Shown here piece by piece: positions 8,138 through 15,992 of a stretch of DNA of 35,725 nucleotides. Both the position numbers and the translations under genes were made by a program. A model generated the notes under the pieces. It was not told the DNA's origin. It did not search any database and saw nothing but the letters and a program-made list of their open reading frames with translations. The stretch is taken from NCBI GenBank assembly GCA_007121025.1, contig SKMO01000108.1, positions 1 to 35,725 on the forward strand, read 5' to 3'. How positions within the stretch are numbered: the first letter of the stretch is position 1; each line of letters starts with the position of its first letter. The stretch comes from Bacillota bacterium (GTDB lineage: Bacteria > Bacillota > TC1 > UBA5767).

Positions 8138-9147
8138 AAATAGCTTTGCTGATGGGTCCGAGGGATGTTCAAATTCAGGAACAGCCGGTTCCGGTTCCGG
8201 GGCCGGGGGAGGTCAGGCTGAAGGTGGCTGCTGCGGGAGTCTGCGGGACCGACGTGGACGCATACAAAGGGCACCAGCCCAAAGGGTGGACCATTACGTA
8301 TCCCTTCAGGATGGGCCACGAACTGTCGGCGGTGGTGGATGAGGTCGGTGAAGGGGTGGATGCTTACCAGCCCGGTGACCGGGTCACAGTGGACGGAAGA
8401 CTCCCCTGTGGCGTCTGCAGCCAGTGCCGAAGGGGTTACGTCAACGCTTGCATCAATGCGGGATACACATCTGGTGGGTTTATGGAATACAGCATTTATC
8501 CCCAGGGCAACCTGGTGCGGATTCCTGAGGGCGTCAGCCTCCTGGAAGCAGCGTTTGCCGAGCCGCTGTCATGCTGTCTTTATGGCAGCCAGAAACTGGA
8601 CGTCCGGTTGGGGGATTTTGCTGTGGTGATGGGTGAAGGGGCCATCGGTCTGCTGCATGCACAGCTTCTGAAAAACCGTGGAGCGGAGGTGGCTGTGGTC
8701 GGATTGATTCCGGAGCGGCTGGAAGCGGCCAAAGATCTTGGCATTGACCATGTGATCAACGCCCGGGAGGTCGATCCGGTGGAGCGGATCATGGAACTGA
8801 CTGGCGGCCTGGGGGCCAATGTGGTGATCTGTGCAGCAGGGGCAGAAGTGGTTCTGCGGCAGGCGCTCGATATGGCGGCCCGGTTCGGGCAGATCCTCTA
8901 TTTTGCGGCCAATCTGAAGGATCAGGTTTGCCTGGAACTGGATTTGGTGCATTACAAGGAACTGACCATGGTGGGAAGTTATGATTCGACGACCGCCTAT
9001 TTTGAACAAGCTTTACGACTGATGCAGATGGGAGCGGTGAACGTGAAACGGCTGATCACCCATACCCTGCCTCTCGATAAAGCCGCAGAGGGATTCGAAG
9101 CAGCCGAAAACATGACTGGATTGAAAGTCATGATTGTGAATGAATAA
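8134..9147 (+). CDS. zinc-dependent medium-chain alcohol dehydrogenase, copy 1
   Basis: This 337-residue NAD(P)-dependent dehydrogenase is of the medium-chain family (sorbitol/threonine dehydrogenase type). Catalytic zinc ligands are visible at Cys37 and His62-Glu63. The structural zinc cluster is Cys92, Cys95, Cys98 and Cys106. The nucleotide-binding fold begins near residue 160 (VVMGEGAIGLLHAQLL). The family oxidises secondary alcohols in polyols and related compounds. The ATG overlaps the amidohydrolase TGA (ATGA), with an AAAGGAG site upstream. A second gene of the same family lies at 10882, so two polyol-type oxidations may be needed. Substrate not determinable from sequence. Confidence 0.86.
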   Translation: MKIALLMGPRDVQIQEQPVPVPGPGEVRLKVAAAGVCGTDVDAYKGHQPKGWTITYPFRMGHELSAVVDEVGEGVDAYQPGDRVTVDGRLPCGVCSQCRRGYVNACINAGYTSGGFMEYSIYPQGNLVRIPEGVSLLEAAFAEPLSCCLYGSQKLDVRLGDFAVVMGEGAIGLLHAQLLKNRGAEVAVVGLIPERLEAAKDLGIDHVINAREVDPVERIMELTGGLGANVVICAAGAEVVLRQALDMAARFGQILYFAANLKDQVCLELDLVHYKELTMVGSYDSTTAYFEQALRLMQMGAVNVKRLITHTLPLDKAAEGFEAAENMTGLKVMIVNE

Positions 9148-9160
9148 AGGAGGAATACAG

Positions 9161-10072
9161 ATGAAAGTCAATAACGTGGAGATTATCGATACGTATGCGG
9201 AAGCGTGGGTTCTTGAGGTGGTTCGACTGGTCATTACGGCAGTCAGTGAAGAACTGGCCATGGAAGGGGCCAACCAGTTCGTCGGTGCAGCCGGTTCAGG
9301 GGAACTGGGGTCAAAAATCAACGGGGGCATTGAACGGGTGGCCCTGCCGACGGAAACACCGGACGGAAGACCTGGGGTGATCATCGCGCTGACCAATATT
9401 CCGGCTTCACGCAATGAGCTCCTACGGGAACTGTCACTGCGTTTTCATCTGGCAACGCTGGTACCGACCAGTGCGGTGTTTGACTGCATGGTGCCTGGCG
9501 TTGAAACCGAGACGGTGGACATTGCAGACGCCTTGTTTTCCTTCCTGACAGCACCGGAAGCGACGGATCTGGACCGGGACAACGCGGGCAGACTCTCCAG
9601 TGACAGCTGGGAAGAGGATGTGGCCGGCAGGACCATGTACGTGGTTCCGACACTGACGGGAACGTACAAATTCGAACGGAGGATCTCCATTGCGACGTCC
9701 GGCTGCGACGGCCATTTTGTCTGCTACGCGAAAGACAGCAATGCTGCTGTTCTGGCAGTCCGGGCTGCGCGGTTGGCTTTGGGCGCAGTGGATGGGGTTT
9801 GCCCCATGGGCATCGGTCTGGAGCAGGTGTACCGGGAAAAAGAGTACGTGGTGGCGTTGAGGGAGAAACTGGAAAACACGAAGGTGCCGGAAGACACGGG
9901 CGCCATTTTGAACCTGTTGGTGTTCGGCGTGCAGCCTGAAAAAATGGGGCAGGCATTGACCGTGGCCATTCGGGCAGCCTGTCAGGTTCCAGGGGTACTG
10001 CGGATCGGCGCCATGAACTTTGGGGGATCATTTGGACCACACAAATTCGTTTTGCATGAAATGCTGAAGTAA
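9161..10072 (+). CDS. Ftr-like formyltransferase homologue
   Basis: This 303-residue protein aligns by eye along most of its length with formylmethanofuran:tetrahydromethanopterin N-formyltransferase (Ftr/FhcD, about 296-300 residues). It shares the start VEIIDTYAEA, the block ETPDGRPGV (65-73), PTSAVFD near 102, and a C-terminal stretch with AACQVPGV and MNFGGSFG. Ftr is known from methanogens, Archaeoglobus and methylotrophic bacteria using methanopterin; finding it inside a corrinoid methyltransferase operon of this organism type is unexpected. The central segment that in Ftr reads GGI then KVGSK is diverged here, so the acceptor may differ. No FhcA/B/C partners are seen. I chose ATG 9161 because AAAGGAGG (9147-9154) lies just upstream. 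The in-frame ATG at 9140 would overlap the previous gene. Confidence 0.75.
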   Translation: MKVNNVEIIDTYAEAWVLEVVRLVITAVSEELAMEGANQFVGAAGSGELGSKINGGIERVALPTETPDGRPGVIIALTNIPASRNELLRELSLRFHLATLVPTSAVFDCMVPGVETETVDIADALFSFLTAPEATDLDRDNAGRLSSDSWEEDVAGRTMYVVPTLTGTYKFERRISIATSGCDGHFVCYAKDSNAAVLAVRAARLALGAVDGVCPMGIGLEQVYREKEYVVALREKLENTKVPEDTGAILNLLVFGVQPEKMGQALTVAIRAACQVPGVLRIGAMNFGGSFGPHKFVLHEMLK

Positions 10073-10095
10073 GTGGATCGTCTGGGGGGATAACG

Positions 10096-10872
10096 ATGAA
10101 AAACAGGATGCACAAACTGTTTGGCCGGGACGGGAGAATCTTCATCCTGGCCATGGACCATGGCGGCAGCCTTGATGTCCTGCCCCATCTGAATGATACA
10201 GCGACCATTCTGGGACAGGCCAGGGACAACGGAGTCGATGCATTCATTACCACATACGGAATGGCCAAGGAGTACGCCGGGGAGATGGGCAACAAAGGCA
10301 TTATCGTGAGGGTGGATGGCGGTCCGACCATGATCGGCCCCCCCAGCGGTTGTACCCGCCAGTTGATGGGCATTGAGGAAGTGATTCGAATCGGTGCGGA
10401 TGGTGCTGTTTGTATGGGGTTTCCCGGATCGGAACACGAAGAGGTGTCCATGCAGAACCTTATGAACCTGATCACGGAAGCAGATCACTGGAATCTGCCC
10501 CTTTGTGCTGAAATGCTTCCTATGGGCTGGGATGCCAGCCAATGGGACCCGGAAAAACTGAAATTTGTGTCGCGGATAGCCGCGGAATTTGGCGCGGATT
10601 TTGTCAAGACACAGTATACCGGTGACAGGGACAGTTTTCGCGAATTGACTGACGGTTGCTACCGTCCGGTTATCATTTTGGGAGGGCCCGGGGACGGCAG
10701 CGTGGAAAACCTGCTTCGGAACATCCGGGATTCTCTTGATTCCGGGGGAGCAGGGGTGGCCATCGGACGATCGATCTGGCGTCATCCGGATCCGGGAGCC
10801 TACTGCCGTGCCATCGCCAGAATTGTGCACGACGATGCTTCGGTGGAAAGTGCGCTGCGTGAATTCAGTTAG
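10096..10872 (+). CDS. class I aldolase, FbaB/LsrF/DeoC-like
   Basis: This is a 258-residue TIM-barrel aldolase of the archaeal-type class I family, which includes FbaB, LsrF and the ADTH synthase of archaeal aromatic amino acid biosynthesis. The opening ILAMDHG (about 17-23) is a family hallmark. The Schiff-base Lys is most likely Lys171 in DFVKTQYTG. Near the C-terminus a phosphate-binding Gly-rich region (LGGPGDGS, GVAIGRSIW) is present, so the substrate should be a sugar phosphate. GGGGGGA precedes the ATG. In context it would cleave, or transfer onto, the product of the FGGY kinase (inference). The specific reaction cannot be told from this family alone. Confidence 0.82.
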   Translation: MKNRMHKLFGRDGRIFILAMDHGGSLDVLPHLNDTATILGQARDNGVDAFITTYGMAKEYAGEMGNKGIIVRVDGGPTMIGPPSGCTRQLMGIEEVIRIGADGAVCMGFPGSEHEEVSMQNLMNLITEADHWNLPLCAEMLPMGWDASQWDPEKLKFVSRIAAEFGADFVKTQYTGDRDSFRELTDGCYRPVIILGGPGDGSVENLLRNIRDSLDSGGAGVAIGRSIWRHPDPGAYCRAIARIVHDDASVESALREFS

Positions 10873-10881
10873 GAGAGGTCG

Positions 10882-11943
10882 ATGATGAAAGCAGGAGTAA
10901 TCACGGGAATCAACCGGGCGGAGGTTATGGAAATCGCGACTCCAGTGGCCGGACCGAATGAACTGCTGGTCCGGGTGGAAGCCTGCGCTCTGTGTACATT
11001 CGAACAGAGAATCTTTGACGGAACGAAACAGGTGGGGCTGCCCTATCTCGGTGGTCACGAGGTGGCCGGCCGGATCGCAGCTGTCGGTGAAGGCGTCAAC
11101 CCCAAATGGGAGCTTGGCCAGAAAGTGGCGGTCAAGACCCTGGACCAATGCAATGAGTGCCGGTTTTGTCAGTCCGGCGAGAACACCATGTGCGAGATGG
11201 TCGGGCGGTCCGGACGGCGGGTACCGGAAATGGATGGGATTGGGGGGCTGGCGGAATACATGCTGCTCAAACCGCACATGCTGTATCCGCTGGCTGAAGG
11301 CATCGCTCCGGAGGTGGCGGCGCTGACCGAGCCGCTGGCCTGTGTGCTGCACAGCATGGATCTGGCCAAAGTGGATTTTGGAGACACGGTCGTGGTCCTT
11401 GGTGCCGGAATCATGGGGCTGCTGCATTTGCAGCTCTGCCGACTCCGGGGTGCCCGGGTGATTGTGGCTGAAGTCGACAGCGGACGCCGTGCAAGGGCGC
11501 TGGCGCTTGGGGCCAGTGAGGTGGTTCATCCGGGGGAAGAGGATCTTGTCGCCCGGGTGCGGGAGCTCACGGGCGGATTTGGTGCCCAGGCTGTGATCGT
11601 GACGCCGGCGATCTCCCGGCTGGTGGAACAGGCAGTGGAGATGGTGGACAACCTGGGACGGATTGTGTTGTTCGGCTCGTTTCATCCGGACAACCCCCTG
11701 TCCATCCGACCAAACAAACTGCATTATTCCCAGATTCAGGTGTTCGGGGCCGTCAATCCCGGCAGCCGGGATTTTCTCAGGTCATCCAGGATGCTGAATC
11801 ACGGCCTGATTGATCTGACGCACTATGTCGACAGTGTGTACCCGTTGGAACAAATCCAAGAGGCTCTTGAGGAGTCTGTAAAGCCGGGAACCTACCGGGT
11901 GGTGGTGACCATTGGACCAGAAGAGGAAACACCGGAGAAATGA
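10882..11943 (+). CDS. zinc-dependent medium-chain alcohol dehydrogenase, copy 2
   Basis: This is a 353-residue medium-chain dehydrogenase related to, but well diverged from, the copy at 8134. Catalytic zinc ligands are Cys38 and His59-Glu60. The structural zinc Cys are 90, 93, 96 and 104 (QCNECRFCQSGENTMC). The NAD(P)-binding fold starts around residue 170 (VVLGAGIMGLLHLQLC). AGGAGAGG lies upstream; either ATG 10882 or the next codon may be used. It ends just before the pterin-binding methyltransferase. It probably oxidises an alcohol on the catabolised skeleton (inference). Confidence 0.86.
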   Translation: MMKAGVITGINRAEVMEIATPVAGPNELLVRVEACALCTFEQRIFDGTKQVGLPYLGGHEVAGRIAAVGEGVNPKWELGQKVAVKTLDQCNECRFCQSGENTMCEMVGRSGRRVPEMDGIGGLAEYMLLKPHMLYPLAEGIAPEVAALTEPLACVLHSMDLAKVDFGDTVVVLGAGIMGLLHLQLCRLRGARVIVAEVDSGRRARALALGASEVVHPGEEDLVARVRELTGGFGAQAVIVTPAISRLVEQAVEMVDNLGRIVLFGSFHPDNPLSIRPNKLHYSQIQVFGAVNPGSRDFLRSSRMLNHGLIDLTHYVDSVYPLEQIQEALEESVKPGTYRVVVTIGPEEETPEK

Positions 11944-11953
11944 GGTGGTTCTG

Positions 11954-12832
11954 TTGGCAAGACCCGGAACACTGACTTGGGCAGAAGGGGAAATTCCGTT
12001 TGGACCGGACGCGCGGACGTTGTGTGTGAATGACCAGATGGGGTATGTGTGTGAGGAGGAGGCGGTCCGGGAGGAAATCTCCAGGGGAGACTTCTCCACT
12101 CTGGTCCGCATGGCCAGGGACGGGGAAAAGTGGGGCAGCCGGGTCTTCAACGTCCAGTTGATGCATCCGCTGCTGGACGAGGGAGACCTTTTTCTCCCCG
12201 TGATGGAAACGTTGCTGGAGCAGACAAAATGTGCCCTGGCGTTTGACACCCGGGATCCACAGCTGCTGGACCGGGCGCTTCAGGCCTATCCCTACAAGGC
12301 CATGTGCAATTGTGTCAACGGGGAGCTGGCCAATCTGCAGACTTTTTTGCCGGTGATTGCACGCCATGGCGGGGCGGTGGGAACCGCCCTGGTGGATGAG
12401 CAGGGCATTCCCCAGACGGTCGCAGAACGCCTGAAGGTGGGGCGTCGCATCGTAGATGCCGTGGAATCTCACGGAATCTCACGGAAGGATCTGATCCTTG
12501 ATGGGGTTTGTCTGCCGCTGGCAGTGGCTCCTGACGGTATGATGACCACACTGGAAACCCTGCGGGCATTCCGTGAAGAGCTGGGTGTTCCCACCCTTCT
12601 GGGCGTCAGCAACGCCGGTTACATGATGCCGAACCCCCGTGTGATTGATTTGGCGGTCTTTGTTTCCGCGGTGACCTGGGGCCTTGATGTGGCCATGATC
12701 GACCCGATGACACCCCGCCTGGACTGGTTGGGACGGGCGGCGGATCTGGTCGCCGGACGGGACGATTATGCCAGGGAATATCTTCACTACTACCGCAGCT
12801 CTACACAGGCTGGCGGAGAAAAGGACGGTTAG
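11954..12832 (+). CDS. pterin-binding methyltransferase, MtvA/AcsE-type (methyl-corrinoid:H4folate)
   Basis: This 292-residue protein has the dihydropteroate-synthase-like fold of methyltetrahydrofolate:corrinoid methyltransferases. In O-demethylase systems such as MtvABC this component moves the methyl group from the corrinoid protein to tetrahydrofolate. Folate-pocket residues aligned with AcsE (Asp75, Asn96, Asp160, Asn199) appear at Asp98 (AFDTRD), Asn122 (NCVNGE), Asp183 (LILDG) and Asn220 (LGVSNAG). I suggest TTG 11954 as start because GAGGTGG sits 5 bases before it. An in-frame ATG at 11912 would overlap the dehydrogenase by 32 bases. Its place upstream of a UroD methyltransferase and a corrinoid protein supports the MtvA role. 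Confidence 0.82.
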   Translation: MARPGTLTWAEGEIPFGPDARTLCVNDQMGYVCEEEAVREEISRGDFSTLVRMARDGEKWGSRVFNVQLMHPLLDEGDLFLPVMETLLEQTKCALAFDTRDPQLLDRALQAYPYKAMCNCVNGELANLQTFLPVIARHGGAVGTALVDEQGIPQTVAERLKVGRRIVDAVESHGISRKDLILDGVCLPLAVAPDGMMTTLETLRAFREELGVPTLLGVSNAGYMMPNPRVIDLAVFVSAVTWGLDVAMIDPMTPRLDWLGRAADLVAGRDDYAREYLHYYRSSTQAGGEKDG

Positions 12833-12835
12833 ACA

Positions 12836-13108
12836 ATGAGTGACGTGGAAATTCGTGTGGAGTCGATTGTCGGCACCTGTGATGCAGGTTTCCAGCCCGG
12901 AGAACGATTCTATGTTCGCAACAAGGGGTTTATGGCCCTGGAATGTGCCCGCCCAATGTGCCTGGAGCTTTTGGGGGCAATTTCATCCCATTGTATGGCA
13001 ATGGCCACGGGAGGCTCGTTCCCCTGGGAGGATGAGGAAGGAAGCATCAGGGCTTGTTGTCCCGACTGTCTCAACCTCCTGACGGTCAGTCTGCGCCGTG
13101 TCGAATAA
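12836..13108 (+). CDS. small Cys-rich protein, TIGR04076-like
   Basis: This 90-residue cytosolic protein of unknown function resembles the short TIGR04076-type proteins in layout: a leading beta strand VEIRVESIVG, then GERFYV, a central Cys-containing helix, and a final strand after a CCPDC motif. It has seven Cys (15, 37, 42, 53, 74, 75, 78), which suggests metal or thiol chemistry. It sits between the MtvA-like and MtvB-like genes, with 3-base and 12-base gaps, so it is part of that demethylase module. A role in corrinoid activation or redox protection is speculation. Confidence 0.7.
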   Translation: MSDVEIRVESIVGTCDAGFQPGERFYVRNKGFMALECARPMCLELLGAISSHCMAMATGGSFPWEDEEGSIRACCPDCLNLLTVSLRRVE

Positions 13109-13120
13109 AGAGAGGAGAAT

Positions 13121-14206
13121 ATGATGAATCCAAGAGAACGGATTATGGCAACCTTGATGGGTGAGGAGCCAGACAAAATCCCGGTGGTGGCCGCAGATTA
13201 TCTGCGGAAAACGTCTCAGGGCGGTTGGCTGAGACGCTTGGAAAAACGGGGACTAGGGGTGATCCGTCTGATCTCCCCATACAAACCGGCTTTCGTCCAT
13301 CCCCACAGCATGAACCCAAATGTTGAGGGGGTTGTGTTTCACAGCCGGTATTATATGGAAAAAGGAGTCCCGAAATGCAGGAACACCTTTGAAACGCCTG
13401 TGGGTGAAATCACTGAACTGCTCCGGTTCAACCAAATGGATTTCGGGGCCTGCGCAACGGAAGAGAACTTCATTAAGGAGCCAAGGGACTGGGCGGTCAT
13501 CAATTTTATCTTCGGTGAGATCATCAAGAATCTTCGCCCCAATTTTGACGAATACAACATGGTCGACGATGAACTGGGTGACCGGGGCCTTGCGTATGCC
13601 ACAGTGGAAAAAACGCCGTTTCAGCGTTCTTTTGTGGAACTGGCTACACCGGAACGAACGTTTGTTGATTTTGCAGAGGAACCGGATGAATTCCTGGAAT
13701 TCCTTGAGCTGCAGCTGATACTTCACCGGAAGATCGCTGAAATTGTCCGGGAGTGTCCGGCACCATACATTGACGTGATGGATCATATCACGGACATCAT
13801 TTCCCCCCGGTACTACAAGAAATTCTGTCTGCCCATTTACCAGATCTACAAAGACGCGCTGAAGGGAACCGGCAAAAAACTGGGGGCACACATGGACGGC
13901 CGGTTCGGTCATCTGAAAAAGGAAATCGCAGAGGCACCGCTTGATGTGATGGAATCCTTTACGGTTCCGCCGGTGGGGGATGTGTCACTGACAGAAGCAA
14001 GAGAACTCTGGCCTGATAAAACGCTGTTTATCAACTGTCCCCCACACCTGAACTGGGCAGAACCGGATGAAGCCCGGAGTGGGTATGAGGCGATTGCTGA
14101 GGAATGGAACAGCAAGAAAGGTCTTCTCATTGAGCATTCCGAGGAGATCCCCCTGGAGAGAATTGAAGGTAACCTGTCTGCTGCGCTGGACGTGTTTGGA
14201 TATTAA
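13121..14206 (+). CDS. UroD-fold (MtvB-type) methyltransferase, copy 2
   Basis: This is a 361-residue member of the uroporphyrinogen decarboxylase superfamily; the opening MMNPRERIMATLMGEEPDKIPV is typical. It is followed 15 bases later by a corrinoid protein gene and preceded by a pterin-binding methyltransferase. That is the gene content of the vanillate/veratrol-type MtvABC O-demethylase, so I infer it is the substrate:corrinoid methyltransferase. The HxC zinc motif of MtaA/MtbA is replaced by HMDG (LGAHMDGRFG). Copy 1 has the similar HSDG form, so these two are probably functionally closer to each other than to the 17468/19827 pair. AGAGGAG precedes the ATG pair at 13121/13124. Confidence 0.82.
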   Translation: MMNPRERIMATLMGEEPDKIPVVAADYLRKTSQGGWLRRLEKRGLGVIRLISPYKPAFVHPHSMNPNVEGVVFHSRYYMEKGVPKCRNTFETPVGEITELLRFNQMDFGACATEENFIKEPRDWAVINFIFGEIIKNLRPNFDEYNMVDDELGDRGLAYATVEKTPFQRSFVELATPERTFVDFAEEPDEFLEFLELQLILHRKIAEIVRECPAPYIDVMDHITDIISPRYYKKFCLPIYQIYKDALKGTGKKLGAHMDGRFGHLKKEIAEAPLDVMESFTVPPVGDVSLTEARELWPDKTLFINCPPHLNWAEPDEARSGYEAIAEEWNSKKGLLIEHSEEIPLERIEGNLSAALDVFGY

Positions 14207-14221
14207 AAAGGATGTGAGAAC

Positions 14222-14845
14222 ATGATCTATGATGAAATCAGAGAAGCAGTCATTGAATGTGAAAAGGCTGAAGTTGTCAGTCTGGTGCGCCGTGCCATTG
14301 ATGAGGGGTATCCCCAGCTTGAAATCATCAATGAAGCCCTGACCCCGGGAATGCGAGTGGTCGGCGACCGTTTTGGGGCAGGAGAGTATTTCGTTCCGGA
14401 AATGATGCTGGCCTCCATTGCGGTCAAGGAAGCCATGAAGATCATTGCGGAGCATTTCGAGGCACCGTCTGAAAAAAAGGCGACTGTTGTGATTGGAACG
14501 GTCAAAGGTGACCTCCATGATATCGGGAAAAACATGGTGAGCATGCTGCTGGAGGTCAGTGGATTCAATGTGATCGACCTTGGTGTGGATGTGTCGGAAG
14601 CGGATTTCGTGGACGCGGTCCGGGAACACAAAGCGCATTTTCTGGGGTTGTCTGCCCTGATCACCACCACCATGCCCGAGATGGTCAAGGTGATGGGTGA
14701 ACTGGAAAAGGCCGGGCTGCGTGATCAGGTCACGGTGATGGTCGGCGGAGCTCCGGTCAGTCAACAATACTGCGATGATATCGGGGCGGATTTCTACGGA
14801 CGTCATGCGGCTACGATTCCCAGGGAGCTTGAAAAGTTCCTTTAA
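14222..14845 (+). CDS. methyltransferase corrinoid protein, MtvC/MttC-like, copy 1
   Basis: This is a 207-residue two-domain cobamide carrier. The N-terminal four-helix methionine-synthase cap covers about residues 1-85. The Rossmann-like B12 domain follows, with the base-off His motif DxHxxG at Asp97-Leu-His99-Asp-Ile-Gly102, then GVDV and a VGGAPV segment near the end. It shuttles the methyl group between the UroD-type methyltransferase just upstream and the pterin-binding methyltransferase. Directly after its TAA, in the same reading frame, begins the broken amidohydrolase remnant. Confidence 0.9.
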   Translation: MIYDEIREAVIECEKAEVVSLVRRAIDEGYPQLEIINEALTPGMRVVGDRFGAGEYFVPEMMLASIAVKEAMKIIAEHFEAPSEKKATVVIGTVKGDLHDIGKNMVSMLLEVSGFNVIDLGVDVSEADFVDAVREHKAHFLGLSALITTTMPEMVKVMGELEKAGLRDQVTVMVGGAPVSQQYCDDIGADFYGRHAATIPRELEKFL

Positions 14846-15130
14846 TACGATTTTGGAGGGGCACGAAGCCTTTATCTGGACCATGAAATCGGCAGTTTGG
14901 GAGAGGGGAAAAAGGCAGATTTGGCTGTTTTGGATATTCCGCTTGAGTCTCAGCCGTTTCATTATGAAGAGGCGGTTTCCACGATTGTATACAGCATGAA
15001 TCCAAGGGATGTGGTGCTGACCATGGTGGATGGGGAGATCTTGGTTCAGGACCGTCAACTTGTTCAGCAGAGTGAAGATGACATCATCGGGGATGCCCGG
15101 AAGTCACTGGCTGTTTTGCAGGGAAGATGA
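14846..15130 (+). pseudogene. C-terminal remnant of an amidohydrolase
   Basis: Starting right after the corrinoid gene stop, the frame reads about 94 residues matching only the last part of an ATZ/TRZ-type amidohydrolase: GARSLYLDHEIGSLGEGKKADLAVLD, written here as two pieces GARSLYLDHEIGS and LGEGKKADLAVLD. This corresponds to IGTLEEGKLADLIVVD in the intact gene at 6698. The later VVLTMVDGEILVQDRQLV also corresponds to SVMVGGEWLIENGKFV. The metal-binding barrel is missing, and no good start or ribosome-binding site is seen for this piece. It is therefore a truncated second copy left by a deletion or recombination with its breakpoint at about 14846. A TTG-started 77-codon frame exists (14897) but is unlikely to be functional. 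Confidence 0.75.
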
Positions 15131-15184
15131 GGTGGTCAAAAACAATTTTAGTTTTTGAAGGATTTTTGCATAGTGAGAGCGAAT

Positions 15185-15212
15185 TGGTTTGTTAGTGCAA
15201 ACGTTTGTAATG
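15185..15212 (+). promoter_or_regulatory. promoter of the second methyltransferase module
   Basis: TTGGTT (15185-15190), a 16-base spacer and TGTAAT (15207-15212) form a plausible sigma-A promoter in the only clear non-coding gap within the cluster, upstream of the second corrinoid gene. The first operator palindrome overlaps its -10 element. Confidence 0.5.
15196..15209 (+). promoter_or_regulatory. LacI/CcpA-type operator 1
   Basis: TGCAAACGTTTGTA has the central CG and near-palindrome of LacI-family and catabolite-responsive (cre) operators. It overlaps the -10 region of the promoter, a position suited to repression. Its near copy lies 55 bases downstream. Confidence 0.65.
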
Positions 15213-15250
15213 GAGAGTGGGGGACCACCGCCGTTTATTGTTGGACTTGA

Positions 15251-15264
15251 TGCAAACGATTGTA
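15251..15264 (+). promoter_or_regulatory. LacI/CcpA-type operator 2
   Basis: TGCAAACGATTGTA differs from operator 1 at one base, and the following A is shared. The centre-to-centre distance is 55 bases, about five helical turns, which fits cooperative binding or looping by one regulator. It lies between the promoter and the ribosome-binding site of the corrinoid gene. No LacI-family gene is present in the window. Confidence 0.65.
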
Positions 15265-15287
15265 AATAACTGGAGGGAGATTTGATT

Positions 15288-15965
15288 ATGTCAGATGTGC
15301 TGATGAAAATTGCCGATGCGATTTATGACGGAGATGAACCACGGACATTGGAACTTGTGGATGAGGCCGTCGCTGAGGGCATCGGGCCCGAGGAGATCAT
15401 CAATCAGGGTGGTGTGGTTGGCCTTGAACGGCTGGGTGAGGCGTTCGATGAGCTGGAAGTGTTCCTGACAGAACTGATGATGGGCGGAGAGGCCATGAAG
15501 GCCATGATTGAAAAATTGGTCCCGCTGATGGAACAGGGTGGTCAGAAAGGGTTTAAAGGCAATGTGCTCATTGGTTGTGCCAAGGGGGACCTGCATGACA
15601 TTGGCCTGAACCTGGTGGCGACACAGTTGTCGATCAATGGGTTCCGGGTGACCAATCTTGGCACCGATGTTTCTGTGAATAAATATTTGGACAAGGCTGT
15701 TGAAACGGAAGCGGACATCATCGCAGTGTCCTCACTGCTGACCACATCCGCTTATTACCAGGAAGAGCTGATCCAGCGACTGGAAGTCGAAGGGTTGCGT
15801 GACAAGTACAAGGTGATTGTTGGCGGGGGGCCGATCACGCCGGATTGGACCCGGAAAATCGGAGCCGATGGTTATTCGCGGACAGCAAATCTGGCGGTTC
15901 AGCTCTGCAAGGAACTGATGACGACGGACAAAGATACAGCCAGTGAACCACTGATCTACGAATAG
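15288..15965 (+). CDS. methyltransferase corrinoid protein, copy 2
   Basis: This is a 225-residue cobamide-binding methyl carrier of the MtmC/MttC/MtvC family. The four-helix cap covers residues 1-90. The B12 domain has the His-ligand motif Asp101-Leu-His103-Asp-Ile-Gly106, then GTDVSV and VGGGPIT. GGAGGGAG lies upstream; the ATG at 15288 is preferred over TTG 15282. It has its own promoter with two operators and is followed by an MtmB homologue. It is therefore the likely methyl acceptor for that enzyme. It is clearly diverged from the first corrinoid protein, consistent with a different partner. Confidence 0.9.
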   Translation: MSDVLMKIADAIYDGDEPRTLELVDEAVAEGIGPEEIINQGGVVGLERLGEAFDELEVFLTELMMGGEAMKAMIEKLVPLMEQGGQKGFKGNVLIGCAKGDLHDIGLNLVATQLSINGFRVTNLGTDVSVNKYLDKAVETEADIIAVSSLLTTSAYYQEELIQRLEVEGLRDKYKVIVGGGPITPDWTRKIGADGYSRTANLAVQLCKELMTTDKDTASEPLIYE

Positions 15966-15992
15966 GTGCTGAGAAAGACAAGGAGGATTGAA

